Source: Sphingobium lactosutens (GTDB taxonomy: Bacteria; Pseudomonadota; Alphaproteobacteria; Sphingomonadales; Sphingomonadaceae). From it: 64,000 nucleotides of DNA. The notes beneath the pieces were generated by a model. That model had not been told where the DNA came from and searched no databases. It saw nothing but the letters and a program-made list of their open reading frames with translations. Positions 43,411 through 53,311 of the stretch are shown piece after piece. The position numbers and the translations under genes were made by a program. Location: contig NZ_QJQX01000039.1 of assembly GCF_013393185.1 (NCBI RefSeq), positions 93,126-157,125 on the forward strand, read 5' to 3'. How positions within the stretch are numbered: position 1 is the first letter of the stretch; each line of letters starts with the position of its first letter.

Positions 43411-44466
43411 TTAAATGAGCATTGGCACGTGGCTTGCCACTTTTACCTGTACATCAGGATCAAGATCCTGATATTTCTGCCGGAGCTGTAGATAAAGATG
43501 AATCAAGACCAGTGCCGAGACGGCAACTATGCCCCCTAATATCATATCGACCAGATAATGCGTGCCCTCGACTGGCGTCGAGACAAGCATCGCTACATTA
43601 AGAATGAGAACCGGCCAGCGCAGCGCCCCGAGGCGCCAGGCCATCGCCATATAGAGTATTGCAGCGGCGGTATGAAAACTAGGCGCTGATACAATGCCCC
43701 GCAACTGCCCCAGGTCGACGACCTGTAGTTGATGCTCCCGCAAAGCCGGGATGAGGCCGGACTGCCAGACTTCGCTTTCGGGCATGTAGCTGATCGGTCC
43801 ATGCCAAAGATAGGATAAGGGGCCGATTGCCGGCATGCGAGAAAAGATCGCAAGCGTCAGAAACGCTGCAAGCCAGAAGCTGGCAAGAAACCGGTACGCG
43901 CGCTCCTTGTCACCAGTACAAGCACAACGCCAAAGCAACAGCGCAGGCGTGATATAGATACTCCGATAGGCAATCGTTCCGGCCATTTGGAGCCATGGAT
44001 GATTGCAGACCAGCCGATATAGCGCCAGCCAGTCAAATCCCATATACAAATCAATGTGATGCAGCGTAGCATCGGCATATCCCTGCGTCAGCGCCGCTAT
44101 GGGATAGCTGGCGCTGGCCCCCATGAGCGAGATGATCGTGAACAGCGCTGCATATTCGCTGAAATGCGCAACTACACCCGCATGACGCCAGGCCGTTCGG
44201 GGCAGTGCAAACCTCAGCACGACAGCAACAAGCCCGCCTGCGATGTAAGGAATGTTGCTTGGTCGCGAGGGATCAAAGTGAAGCCCCGCCGAATACATCA
44301 GCGCGCCAAGCAAGGCCCCGCTCAGGCATAGCGCGATCAGGATGGGCCGCCTGAGAAAAGGGGCTGGCCTGCGCATAGTCGCCAGGCCAACGCCTTGGCC
44401 CCTGCATGCCAATAGCCAGCCGAACAACTGGAATGTACGACAGGCAGAAGGCAGGAACGTTGACAT
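43411..44466 (-). CDS. PAP2-type membrane phosphatase/transferase
   Basis: A 351-residue multi-pass protein with about eight hydrophobic helices. The PAP2 active-site motifs are in the C-terminal part: GIVSAPSFHTAAAIL (P-S-F-H-T) and GTHYLVDMILGG (H-x3-D), as in inositolphosphotransferase/AUR1-like PAP2_3 proteins. It could dephosphorylate or transfer lipid head groups. Start 44466 lacks a ribosome-binding site; ATG 44376 (MRRPAPFLRRPILIALCLSG) just before the first helix is an alternative. No operon partner is seen, and the flanking DNA is poor in genes. Confidence 0.75.
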   Translation of the reverse strand: MSTFLPSACRTFQLFGWLLACRGQGVGLATMRRPAPFLRRPILIALCLSGALLGALMYSAGLHFDPSRPSNIPYIAGGLVAVVLRFALPRTAWRHAGVVAHFSEYAALFTIISLMGASASYPIAALTQGYADATLHHIDLYMGFDWLALYRLVCNHPWLQMAGTIAYRSIYITPALLLWRCACTGDKERAYRFLASFWLAAFLTLAIFSRMPAIGPLSYLWHGPISYMPESEVWQSGLIPALREHQLQVVDLGQLRGIVSAPSFHTAAAILYMAMAWRLGALRWPVLILNVAMLVSTPVEGTHYLVDMILGGIVAVSALVLIHLYLQLRQKYQDLDPDVQVKVASHVPMLI

Positions 44467-44934
44467 AAAGGGAAGTCCAAGGGGAGGGATGCTGGAAACA
44501 GCAGGAGAGAGAATGGCGCATCCTGTGCGCTGCCTTAAGGCTCACTGAACGGGGCGGCGATCGATGCGGGTCGTTACCCTATGTCACAGCGGATCGATGA
44601 CTGGCACGGCATTTCTCGACATCAGACTTTCATGACACTGATACAAGACTTAGCTTGACCTGCAGGCCATGGCCATCGACGCGATCTTCCTACTGGATTT
44701 ATCCGCCTATCACGGCCATCGCCTTCGCCGCGATGGAAAGCCCCATACCGCTCCCAGGAACCGCCAGATTGCCTCCCTTGAACTGCTTGAACAGTCGGGG
44801 GCGATGCCTCGCCCCCGATCCATGAAGGCGTCAGTTGCGGTTCTTGAAGCGTCTGCTGTCAACCAAGCCGATCATGTCGATTCTATCCGAACGTCTCGTC
44901 CGGCCCCAAATGAGTTAAGGGGCCGATCTGCAAG
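44467..44934. other. 468-base gap with two hairpins, no gene recognised
   Basis: The gap holds a perfect 10-pair stem with a four-base loop (44795-44818) and the terminator-like stem at 44901-44925. Reading frames here show no family similarity; a 15-codon minus-strand frame after GGGAGCGGT near 44735 is too short to support. An inactive remnant is possible. Confidence 0.35.
44901..44925 (-). terminator. Hairpin after PepSY gene
   Basis: CGGCCCC (44901-44907) pairs with GGGGCCG (44919-44925) across an 11-base loop, 9 bases beyond the PepSY stop on the minus strand. It probably ends the B12-riboswitch-controlled receptor-PepSY transcript. Confidence 0.5.
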
Positions 44935-46440
44935 TCAGGATCGGACCAGTCGCCGCCACCCGATCACCACGCCACTGATCGAGATCAGCAAGCCCGCGCC
45001 AGACAGGGTCCATACGATAATATGGCGCAGCGCCGGCCAGATGAGCAGCCATGGAAAGTCGAGGCTGTGCAACGCGTTGAACAGCCAGCGATAGCTGCGG
45101 CCGCCTGAACCGATCTGGCCGAGCAAGGCACCTGAAGTGGGATCGATATGGAGCCATGTCTGCGCCGGATCGTCGAACTTCAGCCGCATGATGGGCAGCG
45201 GACGACTATCATTGCGCGGATCACCGGTCGAATACCAGTAGCGATCGGGACGATCCAGACGTTGGATAGCTACTAGGGTCGCACCCGGCATGGCCGATTG
45301 GGCCATCCCGGCTATGCGTTGCCGGTCGAGTACCAAGGGCAGGGCAGTCGCTCCCTCAAGCAGACGCGGTTCCATTACACCCCACAGGGTCATGACCGGC
45401 CGACCGCCCAGCCAGGCAAAACGAACTTCGCGCGCGCCTGCCCCGACCTGCGCCAGCGCGGCAAGGTCCGTGGCGGGAAATCGCGGCTTCGCTCCCGCAT
45501 AGAGGCGGGCCGCATCATGATGCCCGCTGTCACGCAAACCGCCCCATGGACTCATCGATAGCCAGCCGCTGAACACCCATGTGATCAGGAACAGGCCACC
45601 GATCATGCCGACGACATGATGCCATTTCATCCAGCCGCGATAAGGGCTGACCGATCCCGACTTGTAGCGCCGCTTCAATCGGACACGCAGGATGCCGATC
45701 CAGAAGCCCGCCATTGCCCCCAAAAGGCCGACACCCGACGTCCATAGCACCGTCTGCCGCCATGGTTCCTGAAACACGCGCAGTATTTCGAAATAGATCC
45801 AGTGCGGCACCGCCCCCAGCCAGTTCCAGAAACGTTCATGTGCCGTCGTATTCTGCACCACCTCCCCCGTGCGCTGGCTGATATAGAGGTCGGTAGCGGC
45901 GGCATCGGCCATTCGCACCCGCCAGAATGGAGCCATCGCCTTATAGGTACGGGTGACGACCCACTGGTCTTGATCGACCGGATCGATCGATACGGCCGGC
46001 GCGTCGATCATGGCCGAAGCGATGGATGCGGCACGCTGCGCGTCGACCGACATGATCTCCGTACCCGTCCGCGCTGATACGGCACGCCGCCCTCCGGAAG
46101 TCGCGAAGACATAGAGAGGTTCCCCACCGACAGTCCCCAGTCGCATTTCAGCGGGGAAGTCGGGCTGACTCAGGTGCGCCAGCGCCCGGTCGGGACCGAT
46201 GCGTACCTGCCGCCAGTCGATCGGCCCGGCCATCGCCACCCGTTCGGGCGCGCGAAAGGACGGGAAGGACACATAGAGCATCACCAGTCCCGACAGGAAC
46301 CAGATGGCAAAGAGCAGGCACAGAATGATGCCGGTCCAGCGATGGAAGACATAAAGCCAGCGCTTCGTTGCCTTCCACAGGGTGGATGCGGCGAAGGGAA
46401 ATGCCCTGCGCCGTACTGCCGCCATGTCAGAAAGCGACAT
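44935..46440 (-). CDS. PepSY-domain membrane protein of B12-riboswitch operon
   Basis: A 501-residue inner-membrane protein. Start 46440 has GGAGG nine bases upstream and overlaps the receptor gene end by 14 bases. It has an N-terminal helix (WTGIILCLLFAIWFLSGLVMLYV), a large periplasmic PepSY region (RRAVSARTGTEIMSVDAQRAASIASAMI; LYISQRTGEVVQNTTAHERFWNWLGAVPHW), two central helices (TSGVGLLGAMAGFWIGILRV; VVGMIGGLFLITWVFSGWLS) and a C-terminal helix (TLSGAGLLISISGVVIGW). Repeated HRWTG- and HHVVG-type His residues are compatible with haem or metal binding. Coupling to a cobalamin-controlled receptor suggests a step in corrinoid or cobalt handling rather than iron. Confidence 0.85.
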   Translation of the reverse strand: MSLSDMAAVRRRAFPFAASTLWKATKRWLYVFHRWTGIILCLLFAIWFLSGLVMLYVSFPSFRAPERVAMAGPIDWRQVRIGPDRALAHLSQPDFPAEMRLGTVGGEPLYVFATSGGRRAVSARTGTEIMSVDAQRAASIASAMIDAPAVSIDPVDQDQWVVTRTYKAMAPFWRVRMADAAATDLYISQRTGEVVQNTTAHERFWNWLGAVPHWIYFEILRVFQEPWRQTVLWTSGVGLLGAMAGFWIGILRVRLKRRYKSGSVSPYRGWMKWHHVVGMIGGLFLITWVFSGWLSMSPWGGLRDSGHHDAARLYAGAKPRFPATDLAALAQVGAGAREVRFAWLGGRPVMTLWGVMEPRLLEGATALPLVLDRQRIAGMAQSAMPGATLVAIQRLDRPDRYWYSTGDPRNDSRPLPIMRLKFDDPAQTWLHIDPTSGALLGQIGSGGRSYRWLFNALHSLDFPWLLIWPALRHIIVWTLSGAGLLISISGVVIGWRRLVRS

Positions 46441-48538
46441 GGATCGTCGCCTCCACCGTCCGGGGATCGCCCAGCACCCATTGCGTCTGGCCATAGGTCG
46501 CACGAGCGTAGGTTTCGTTGAAGATGTTGCGGACGCGCAGCGCTGCGCTCGCTCCTTCGACGAACTGCCAGCGCACGCCGGCATCCGTTAGCGTATAAGC
46601 CGGCACGACCCGGCTGTTCGCCGCATCCTGATACCGCTTGCCGACATAGCTGAGACCGCCGTCCACGATCCACCCCTTGGCAAACTCCCAACTGGCGAAG
46701 ACGTTGGCTGTCCGCGTTGCCACATTGCTCGGCCGATTGCCTGCCCGCTGGAACAGGACGCCCCCCACCGATTCGGAGAAATCATCATAGCGCGCCCGCA
46801 ACAACGCGCCGTTGAGCGTGATGCTGACGCGATCGATCGGCTCCAGGAACAGGGAAGCCTCCATCCCGCGCGAGCTTTGCTGGCCGACCTGCACCTGAAT
46901 GGTCGGGATCAGCGGATCGGACGTCAGCAGCTTGCGCTTGACGATATCGTAGATGGCGAACGTCCACTGGCCTTTCGCGCCCCAGAAGATATGCTTGATC
47001 CCAGCCTCATATTGCCGTCCGGTCGACAGGTCGAAATCGCTCTGAGCGACGCTGGTCGATACCAGCGCACCGACCGGGTCGGCGGCGGTCGCATATTGGC
47101 CATAGAGCGACAGGCTGGGCACCGGATTATAGACCGCGCCCACGCGCCAGGTCACGGCATCGGGCGTTGAGGTGAAGTTGTTCGCCGCGTTTACATAATC
47201 CGTCTTGGTGATCTCCGGCCGATCGTAGCGCACACCGCCGACCAGCGAGAATTGATCGCTGAATTTTAGCCGATCTTCGGCGAAGATAGAATATTGGCGG
47301 ATGCGGTTGGTGTAGCGCGGCTTCGTCGTCGCCTGATGGATGAACAGGCCTGGATCGGGATCGACCGCATCAATCAGCCGGGTAGCGTTGTTGCCGCTGT
47401 TACTGACATTCTTGTAACTGATGCGGTTGACGTCGAAGCCGACAACCAGCCTGTTTTCCAGCCCGCCCAGATCATGTTCCAGATTGGCGGTAGTACGGTT
47501 CCCCGTCTGCTTCTGGATGTGGTAGAGTTCGAGGAAGCTGCTCTGGCGCACCTGCGCCGCCGTGGTCCCGGTGGCCGGGACATAGGTCAGGTTTTCCGCA
47601 TTCTTCCAATATTTATTGGCCCACAGATGGTAGAAGGTGCTGCGAATGGTCAGCGCGTCGGACGATGTCCATTCGATCTTCGCCTGGCTCCAATTGTCGC
47701 GGAAACGCAGGCTGGCGTCGGCAACATTATAATTGTTCTTTCGGATCGAACGGTCGAGCTTGCCGCCGATCAGCGGCACGCCGAACCAAGTGCGCGGATT
47801 CTGCTCGCTATAGTCGTGCGACAGGGTAATGCTGAGGTTGGCGGCGGGCTTCAGCCGGATCGCGCCGGCGAGCGCCAGCGCATCCGCATCGCCCCGATCC
47901 ATCCAGCCTTCCGACCGGCGGAAGCTGGCGTCGGCGCGAAAACCCACCCCATTCGTGATCGGGCCGCCTGCGCCGGCCGCAACGTTGAAACTGTCGAAGG
48001 ACGCGAGGCCGAGCCGGCCGCTCACCTCCATCTTGTCGGACGGTTGCTTGCGCACGACATTGACCGCGCCGCCGATCGCTCCCTCGCCATAGAGGACGGA
48101 GGCCGGACCGCGCAGGATTTCCACGCTCTGCGCCATCCATGGATCGGCGGGAAAGGTCAGCGTATTGTTGTACATGCGCATCCCGTCATAGAGCGTCATC
48201 ACCGAATTCTGTCCGGTGAAACCGCGCGCCGACAGACCGAAGCCGAACACGCCGGACGTGTTGACCATCCCGGTCGCACGAGCCGCCGCATCCTGGATAG
48301 TGAGATCGCCGCGCAGGCGGATGGCGTCGCCATCCAGCGTTTCGACACTGGCGGGCATCTCCAGAGCAGTGAGGCCGAGCCGACTGGCCCCTTCGCTTTT
48401 CTGATTTAGCCGCAGCGGATCGACCATACCGGTGACGATGATCGCCGCAGTACCCACCTCCTCTTCGGCAGGCTGGGCGATGGCGCAGGGTGCGCCAAGA
48501 GAGAAGGCCGCAATCGCAGCCGATGTGAACTTCAACAT
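46427..48538 (-). CDS. TonB-dependent receptor under cobalamin riboswitch
   Basis: A 703-residue outer-membrane receptor. Start 48538 has GGGGGA five bases upstream and a signal peptide (MLKFTSAAIAAFSLGAPCAIAQ). The plug has AAIIVTGMVDPLRL, ASVETLDGDAIRLRGDLTIQDAAARATGMV, LSARGFTGQNSVMTLYDGMRM and VEILRGPASVLYGEGAIGGAVNVVRK. The barrel ends in VEATIHVAF. By sequence it resembles siderophore receptors (FhuE/FoxA class) rather than BtuB, but its leader contains a cobalamin riboswitch. Uptake of cobalamin, another corrinoid or cobalt chelate is therefore likely. The PepSY gene overlaps its 3' end. Confidence 0.9.
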   Translation of the reverse strand: MLKFTSAAIAAFSLGAPCAIAQPAEEEVGTAAIIVTGMVDPLRLNQKSEGASRLGLTALEMPASVETLDGDAIRLRGDLTIQDAAARATGMVNTSGVFGFGLSARGFTGQNSVMTLYDGMRMYNNTLTFPADPWMAQSVEILRGPASVLYGEGAIGGAVNVVRKQPSDKMEVSGRLGLASFDSFNVAAGAGGPITNGVGFRADASFRRSEGWMDRGDADALALAGAIRLKPAANLSITLSHDYSEQNPRTWFGVPLIGGKLDRSIRKNNYNVADASLRFRDNWSQAKIEWTSSDALTIRSTFYHLWANKYWKNAENLTYVPATGTTAAQVRQSSFLELYHIQKQTGNRTTANLEHDLGGLENRLVVGFDVNRISYKNVSNSGNNATRLIDAVDPDPGLFIHQATTKPRYTNRIRQYSIFAEDRLKFSDQFSLVGGVRYDRPEITKTDYVNAANNFTSTPDAVTWRVGAVYNPVPSLSLYGQYATAADPVGALVSTSVAQSDFDLSTGRQYEAGIKHIFWGAKGQWTFAIYDIVKRKLLTSDPLIPTIQVQVGQQSSRGMEASLFLEPIDRVSITLNGALLRARYDDFSESVGGVLFQRAGNRPSNVATRTANVFASWEFAKGWIVDGGLSYVGKRYQDAANSRVVPAYTLTDAGVRWQFVEGASAALRVRNIFNETYARATYGQTQWVLGDPRTVEATIHVAF

Positions 48539-48729
48539 TGCATTCCCCCGTCGGCGTCGCACGACAAATGGGCGGGGCGTGCCGTTCACGAACGGTCGGC
48601 AGCCGGCATCGGCCGGACGCCAGGGGCGACCGACACACGGTTTCCGATGCGGCCCCAGCCGCTCGTTCGTCGCTCAGACGGAGTTCACCGTGCCGCGGCC
48701 ATCCCCTGGACCAAGGCAAGAGCGACCAG
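48539..48729 (-). promoter_or_regulatory. Leader between riboswitch and receptor start
   Basis: This 190-base stretch is the expression platform. It contains small inverted repeats such as CCGTTC-AC-GAACGG (48582-48595) and GC-rich GCCGGC words that could pair with the end of the B12 box, and the ribosome-binding site GGGGGA next to 48538. No reading frame of its own is supported. The mechanism (anti-terminator versus ribosome-site masking) is not decided by inspection. Confidence 0.5.
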
Positions 48730-48948
48730 ACGCCGGCAGGTCTCCTGGCTCATGGGTCATCGCTTGATATACGGCCTTCCCAGGCCTCGCAGGATTTAGC
48801 GTCCGGCCCAGTGGCTGGCGGATCGGCCATAATGCCGTCCGCACCCTGTATATCGCGCTCGCCACTTACAGTTGCAGGGACAGCTGCGGATTTGGCCCCT
48901 TTTGGGGGCCGCACCGCATTCCCTTTTCATCCCCGTCTCCGGGGAACC
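48730..48948 (-). ncRNA. Cobalamin (B12) riboswitch
   Basis: Reading the minus strand from 48948, the sequence has GGTTCCCCGGAGACGGGGAT, GAAAAGGGAATGCGGTG, AAATCCGCAGCTGTCCCTGC, AACTGTAAGTGGCG, then CCAGCCACTGGGCC, GGGAAGGCC, GATGACCCATGAGCCAGG and AGACCTGCCGGC. These are, in order, the conserved P1-P3 entry, the GGGAA-x-GGTG-x-AA-CC core, the GC-CC-GC-AACTGT stretch, GCCACTG and the 3' B12 box with AGCCAGGAGACC-GCC. The element ends about 190 bases upstream of the receptor start at 48538. Bound cobalamin would lower expression of the receptor and PepSY protein. Confidence 0.93.
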
Positions 48949-49203
48949 GACGCGATCTTTCGCCCCTATCCTGCCAGAGCAGGAAAAGGACAACGCCCCT
49001 TATGACGCAGTCCTCTCTTGCGCAAGTGATTAGCATATCATCTATGCCAATTGACTTTCTCTCGCCGTTCAGCCGCCGGGCTCGGTTCTCGGCTACTTTC
49101 GACGGCAGCCTGGATGCCTTGCCTCGCACACGGAGAGATGGTCGATCGTTGCTATCGCGGTTGCGTAATTCGAACGAGCATTGTGCCTCACAATGCGATT
49201 AAG

Positions 49204-50247
49204 TCATCCCTGTCCTGGATGCTCGATACGGAGCGTCCTGAACTTGGCCAACATGTCTCTGAAGGTCAGCTTGGCGTCTATGTCGGTATAGACGCGCATC
49301 GGACGACCGGTTGGACGGGCAATATATGTCCCGTCAGCCCGGATTTTCGGCGTCGGCATTTGTTTGTAGCGGCTTGACGAAGGATCGGGCTGAAAGGGCG
49401 GAACCAGAGCGGTCAAAGTCACCAGGGGGCTATCGCCCAGAACATAGGCTTCCGTCTGCGTAATTCCAGGAAAGCCTGGGATTTTCGCCATCAACTCGGC
49501 CATCGCGTCCAGCCTTTCCTTCAGATAACGGCCCAACGCACCGGATGCGGCGAGTTCGTCCACTTCGGTGTTGGAAAACAGCATCTGCCGATAAGCGTCA
49601 CGCGGCACCTGCCAGATTTCGATGTCGGACTCATTGAAGATGACCTGAGCAGCGACGGGATCGATGGAGAGATTGAATTCGACTTCGTCCGGCTGGGGAA
49701 TGGGATTGGCAAGGCCTTCATGCTCGTTGCCGCCAATCCAGATCAGCTTGACGCGCTGGCCGATCCTGGGTTCTGCAAGCCATGCAAGCGCAAGTTCGGT
49801 CAATCCCGCGCCAGCCGCATAGAAAAGCGGCTCGCTAACGTCCGATCGCATCGCCTCGCGGACGATGGCCGAAGTGGCTGGGCTAGGCGTCCAGGATGTC
49901 TTCGATCGCATCGCCGTTTCCGAACCGGCGATGACAGTATTCCGACCATCCAGAGTCATGAGCTTGAGCAATTCTCGCGCCCGTGCCGCACCATCGCTGG
50001 CATCATGCCCGCTACTGAAACCGTCGGGGAGATGGGAACCCACGATCAGCGGAATATCGACGGAGCGGCAAAGGGCATGATGCGCCAGCTGAAACAGGCC
50101 ATCCGGATCACCCGCGAAATCATTATCCAGAATGACCCGCGCAACTTTGCGCCCTTCCATGGTCGCCGCCATGGCATGGCCACCGAGGCTGGCAACGAGC
50201 GCGACAACCGAACTGACAAAAGCTCTGCGATCAACCTTCAGCGCCAC
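49204..50247 (-). CDS. Nucleoside-hydrolase-fold protein, exported
   Basis: A 347-residue protein. The start is a GTG at 50247 after GAGAGGG. A twin-arginine-like leader (KVDRRAFVSSVVALVASLGGHAMA) predicts export. VARVILDNDFAGDPDGLFQLAHHAL resembles the Asp-rich calcium-binding motif of inosine/uridine-preferring nucleoside hydrolases, with a D-x-D-x4-D-x-D variation. LKLIWIGGNEHEG and NLSIDPVAAQVIFNESDIEIWQVP match other family blocks (the D-x-x-A segment). Cleavage of an N-glycosidic or other glycosidic bond is expected; the natural substrate is unclear. It is upstream of the riboswitch unit on the same strand and divergent from wrecked glycosidase genes. Confidence 0.75.
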   Translation of the reverse strand: MALKVDRRAFVSSVVALVASLGGHAMAATMEGRKVARVILDNDFAGDPDGLFQLAHHALCRSVDIPLIVGSHLPDGFSSGHDASDGAARARELLKLMTLDGRNTVIAGSETAMRSKTSWTPSPATSAIVREAMRSDVSEPLFYAAGAGLTELALAWLAEPRIGQRVKLIWIGGNEHEGLANPIPQPDEVEFNLSIDPVAAQVIFNESDIEIWQVPRDAYRQMLFSNTEVDELAASGALGRYLKERLDAMAELMAKIPGFPGITQTEAYVLGDSPLVTLTALVPPFQPDPSSSRYKQMPTPKIRADGTYIARPTGRPMRVYTDIDAKLTFRDMLAKFRTLRIEHPGQG

Positions 50248-50317
50248 ATTCCCTCTCCCCTGAATTCAACTGTTGCCAGCCTGATGGCAAAAAAATCCCA
50301 ATGGGCATAATATGGAT

Positions 50318-52353
50318 TTTTCATAAGGGCATAGCGCTGAACTATGCCGATATGGAGGACACGTATCTACCCGCCTTCCGCGCCGCGATCGTCGATGCCC
50401 ATGCCAGATCGATCATGTGCGCCTATAACCGCATCGACGGCCAGCCCGCCCGCGGCAGCGACTTCCTGTTGAAGGACCGGCTGCGCGGCGCATGGGGTTT
50501 CAAGGGTTATGTCGTGTCGGATTGCGACGGGGTGAAGGACATTGCCGACATCATAAATATGCGCCCGATGCCGCAACTGCTGGGGCCGTGGCCTTACGCG
50601 CAGGCGTCGACAGCGAACGCGCGAACGGCACGGTCATCAACCTGCCCGGCCTCAGCGCACGGTACCGCGACGCGCTGAAGCGTGACCTTATCAGCGAGAA
50701 GGACATCGACCAGTCGCTGATCCGGCTGTTTTCCGCGCGCTACCGGGTCGGCGATCTAGGCGGGTTGCGTGCAAAGCCCGATGTCCCGATGACGGCGGTG
50801 AACAGCCTCGCCAACCAGCAACTGGCGCTCAAGGCGGCGACGCAAAGCCTCGTCACGGCATATCCGGCACGCGGCTGGCGCTGATCGGGCCGCTCGCCGA
50901 TGCGACGCGGGTGCTGCGCGGCAATTATTCGTCCAGCCTGTCGAACAAACCCATATCTATCGCCGCAGGGCTGAGCGAAGCGCTCGGTGCGGGGAATGTG
51001 GCGCTTGCCCCTTTCGGCGCGAGCTATACCGACGGCGACCGTATCCCGACGAGCGCCCTGGGCACGCCGGATGGCAAGCCGGGCCTGCTGGCGCGCTACT
51101 ATAATGCCGATCCGAAGCCGCCAAAACCCGCTGCGCCCGAAGGCGTGCCCGAATTTCTGACGCCGCTGGCGGTGCTCTCCACCCCAGCCGTCACCCGGAT
51201 CGAGCCGGATGTAGCCGGGCGCAGCCTCGATCTGGCGGAGGTCACAAACTATCACAAGGTGGTGTGGAGCGGATTTCTGGTGCCGCCCGTGACCGGCACC
51301 TATCGGGTCGGCCTGTCGGGCTTCAACGGGGCTATGACGTTCGATGGCAAGGCTTTCGTCGAACTCGGCCCGGATTCCTTTGGCGCGTCGCCTAAATTGC
51401 AGACGGTGAAGCTGATCGCCGGACAGAGATATCCGATCTCCGTCACTGGCCAGTCGCGCAAGATGGGCGGGCTGGACCTCGTCTGGAAACGCATTTCCGA
51501 CGACCCCGTGGCCGATATGCAGGCAGCGGCGGAGAAAGCGGATATGATCGTCGCCGTCGTCGGCCTGACATCCGATATGGAGGCGGAGGAAAGCCGCGTC
51601 GAAATCCCCGGCTTCAAAGACGGCGACAAGACCACGCTCGATCTGCCGCAGGACCAGTTGGCGATGCTGGAGCAGGCACAGCAGCTGGGCAAGCCGCTGA
51701 TCGTCGTCGCCATGAACGGCAGCCCGATCAATCTGCAATGGCCCAAGGATCATGCCGCCGCGATCATCGAGGCCTGGTATCCAGGCCAGTCCGGCGGCAC
51801 GGCGGTGGCCGATGCGATGCTGGGCAAGACCAATCCGTCAGGGCGCCTGCCGCTAACCTTCTATCGCAGCGTGGACGATCTTCCTGCCTTCGACGATTAC
51901 CTGATGGAGGGGCGCACCTATCGCTACTTCGCGGGCAAGCCCGTCTATCCGTTCGGCTATGGCCTCAGCTACACCAGCTTCGCCTATGCGCCAGTCGCGG
52001 TGACGCGCGCGACACAGGGCGATGCAGTCGTCACGGTCACGACACAGGTACGCAACACCGGTAAGGTTTCCGGCGCCGAAGTCGCGCAACTCTATCTAAA
52101 TTTCCCGAACGTCAAGGGCACGCCCCGGATCGCCCTGCGCGGCTTCCAGCGGGTCGAACTCCAGCCGGGCGAGAGCCGCAATCTGTTCTTCACCCTGTCG
52201 GCCCGCGACCTGAGCACCGTGACGCTGCACGGTGTCCGGCAAATGCTGGCAGGCCATTATCGCGTGAGCGTCGGATCGGCGCAGCCTGACACCGGCGTGC
52301 CATTCCAGAGTGCCGCGTTCGACATCGATCAGAGCGTGAAACTGCCCGAATAG
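50318..52353 (+). pseudogene. GH3 beta-glycosidase with PA14 insert, decayed
   Basis: The pieces reconstruct a GH3 enzyme. Frame one holds YADMEDTYLPAFRAAIVDAH, SIMCAYNRIDGQPARGSDF and GFKGYVVSDCDGVKDIAD (to about 50545). Frame two continues HHKYAPDAATAGAVALRAG and YRDALKRDLISEKDIDQSLIRLF. Frame three runs from GTRLALIGPLAD (about 50866) to the stop at 52353, including a PA14 carbohydrate-binding insert (LLARYYNADPKPPKP to VWKRISDDP) and the fibronectin-like tail. A C is missing near 50544; a deletion plus shift lies near 50855, removing the LLKNDGILPL block. The N-terminal ~200 residues are absent. The catalytic VSDCDG has Gly after Asp where AVKD is usual. It is clearly nonfunctional as one protein. 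Confidence 0.85.
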
Positions 52354-52376
52354 GCGCCGCTCTTCCCTTGCGTATC

Positions 52377-53224
52377 GGAACATCCATGTCTCGATCGACA
52401 TTCGCCAGTTGGAACCGAACAGCTTCGGCACCCATGAATATATGGACTTTGTCGAACAGATCGGCAGCGAAGCCTATGTCGAGACGATGATGCCCTCTTC
52501 GGTCTTCGCACAGAATCTGAACTCGGCGCAGGTCAGCACGCCACGGGTTCAGGACCCCAATGAGACCAAACGGATCGCGGTCGGGCAGGGATTGGGCGAA
52601 ACGGCTTATACCAGCGCCTCGATGAAGGCGTAAAAGGAACGGAAATTGCCCTATTTCTCGAACATCGAGGGCATCTCGCTGCACCATTATAGCTGGGCCG
52701 ACCATATGCCGATGGCGGATTCATCGACCGACTTCGGGGAAGCCGAATATGCGCAATTGCTGAAGAACGGTTATGCGATGGAAAACATGCTCGCGGAGCA
52801 TGGCGCGATCATGGGCCAGTTCGATCCCGATCAGAAGGTGGCAATGGTCATCGACGATTGGGGCGCATGGTTGAAGCCCGAACCGGGCCGCAATCCAGAC
52901 TGGCTAAGACAGCAGAACAGCCTACGCGACGCCATTCTCGCCTCGGTCACGCCCAACGGCTTTGCCCGCCATGCCGATCGCGTGCGGATGAGCAACATCG
53001 CGCAGATGGTCAATGCCATCCAGTCGATGGAACTGACCGACGGGCCGGAGATGGTACTGACGCCCACCTATCATGCCTATCGCATGTAAGTGCCGTTCGA
53101 GGACGCGCAGCTGATCCCTCTGGCGATCGACGCCGGCACTTACCGGCAGGGCGATGTCACGCCGCCGCGCATCGATGCCATGGCCGCCCACGAAAAGGAT
53201 GGCCGCCTACCCCTCCGCCTGCCT
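52377..53224 (+). pseudogene. GH51 alpha-L-arabinofuranosidase, decayed
   Basis: One frame encodes EPNSFGTHEYMDFVEQIG and SEAYVE, then (after unrelated sequence) NETKRIAVGQG and [66 protein letters not shown] blocks, and [16 protein letters not shown] and VPFEDAQLI. These are hallmark segments of GH51 arabinofuranosidases. In-frame stops interrupt it at 52631-52633 (KA stop KERK) and 53087-53089 (YRM stop VPF). The N-terminal catalytic region and a middle block, including the acid/base GNE segment, are missing. Even the conserved nucleophile region reads DDWG instead of DEWG. It lies 24 bases after the GH3 wreck, so a former arabinoxylan-type operon has decayed. Confidence 0.82.
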
Positions 53225-53311
53225 ACAAAATCGGTTACGGTGATCCGATTGCTGCCTTGAAGGAGCGACATCTACAGCGAGGTCAAACTAGCTTTAAGTG
53301 CTTCCTATTCA

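Noticed and set aside
44690..44770. Minus-strand GSGMGLSIAAKAMAVIGG stretch resembling a histidine-kinase G-box
   Set aside because: Too short, ends at once in a stop, and no H-box, N-box or domain context is present; Gly-rich similarity by chance is likely.
48932..49203. Small plus-strand frames between the riboswitch and the nucleoside-hydrolase-like gene
   Set aside because: No ribosome-binding site or family similarity; the riboswitch and its promoter explain the region.
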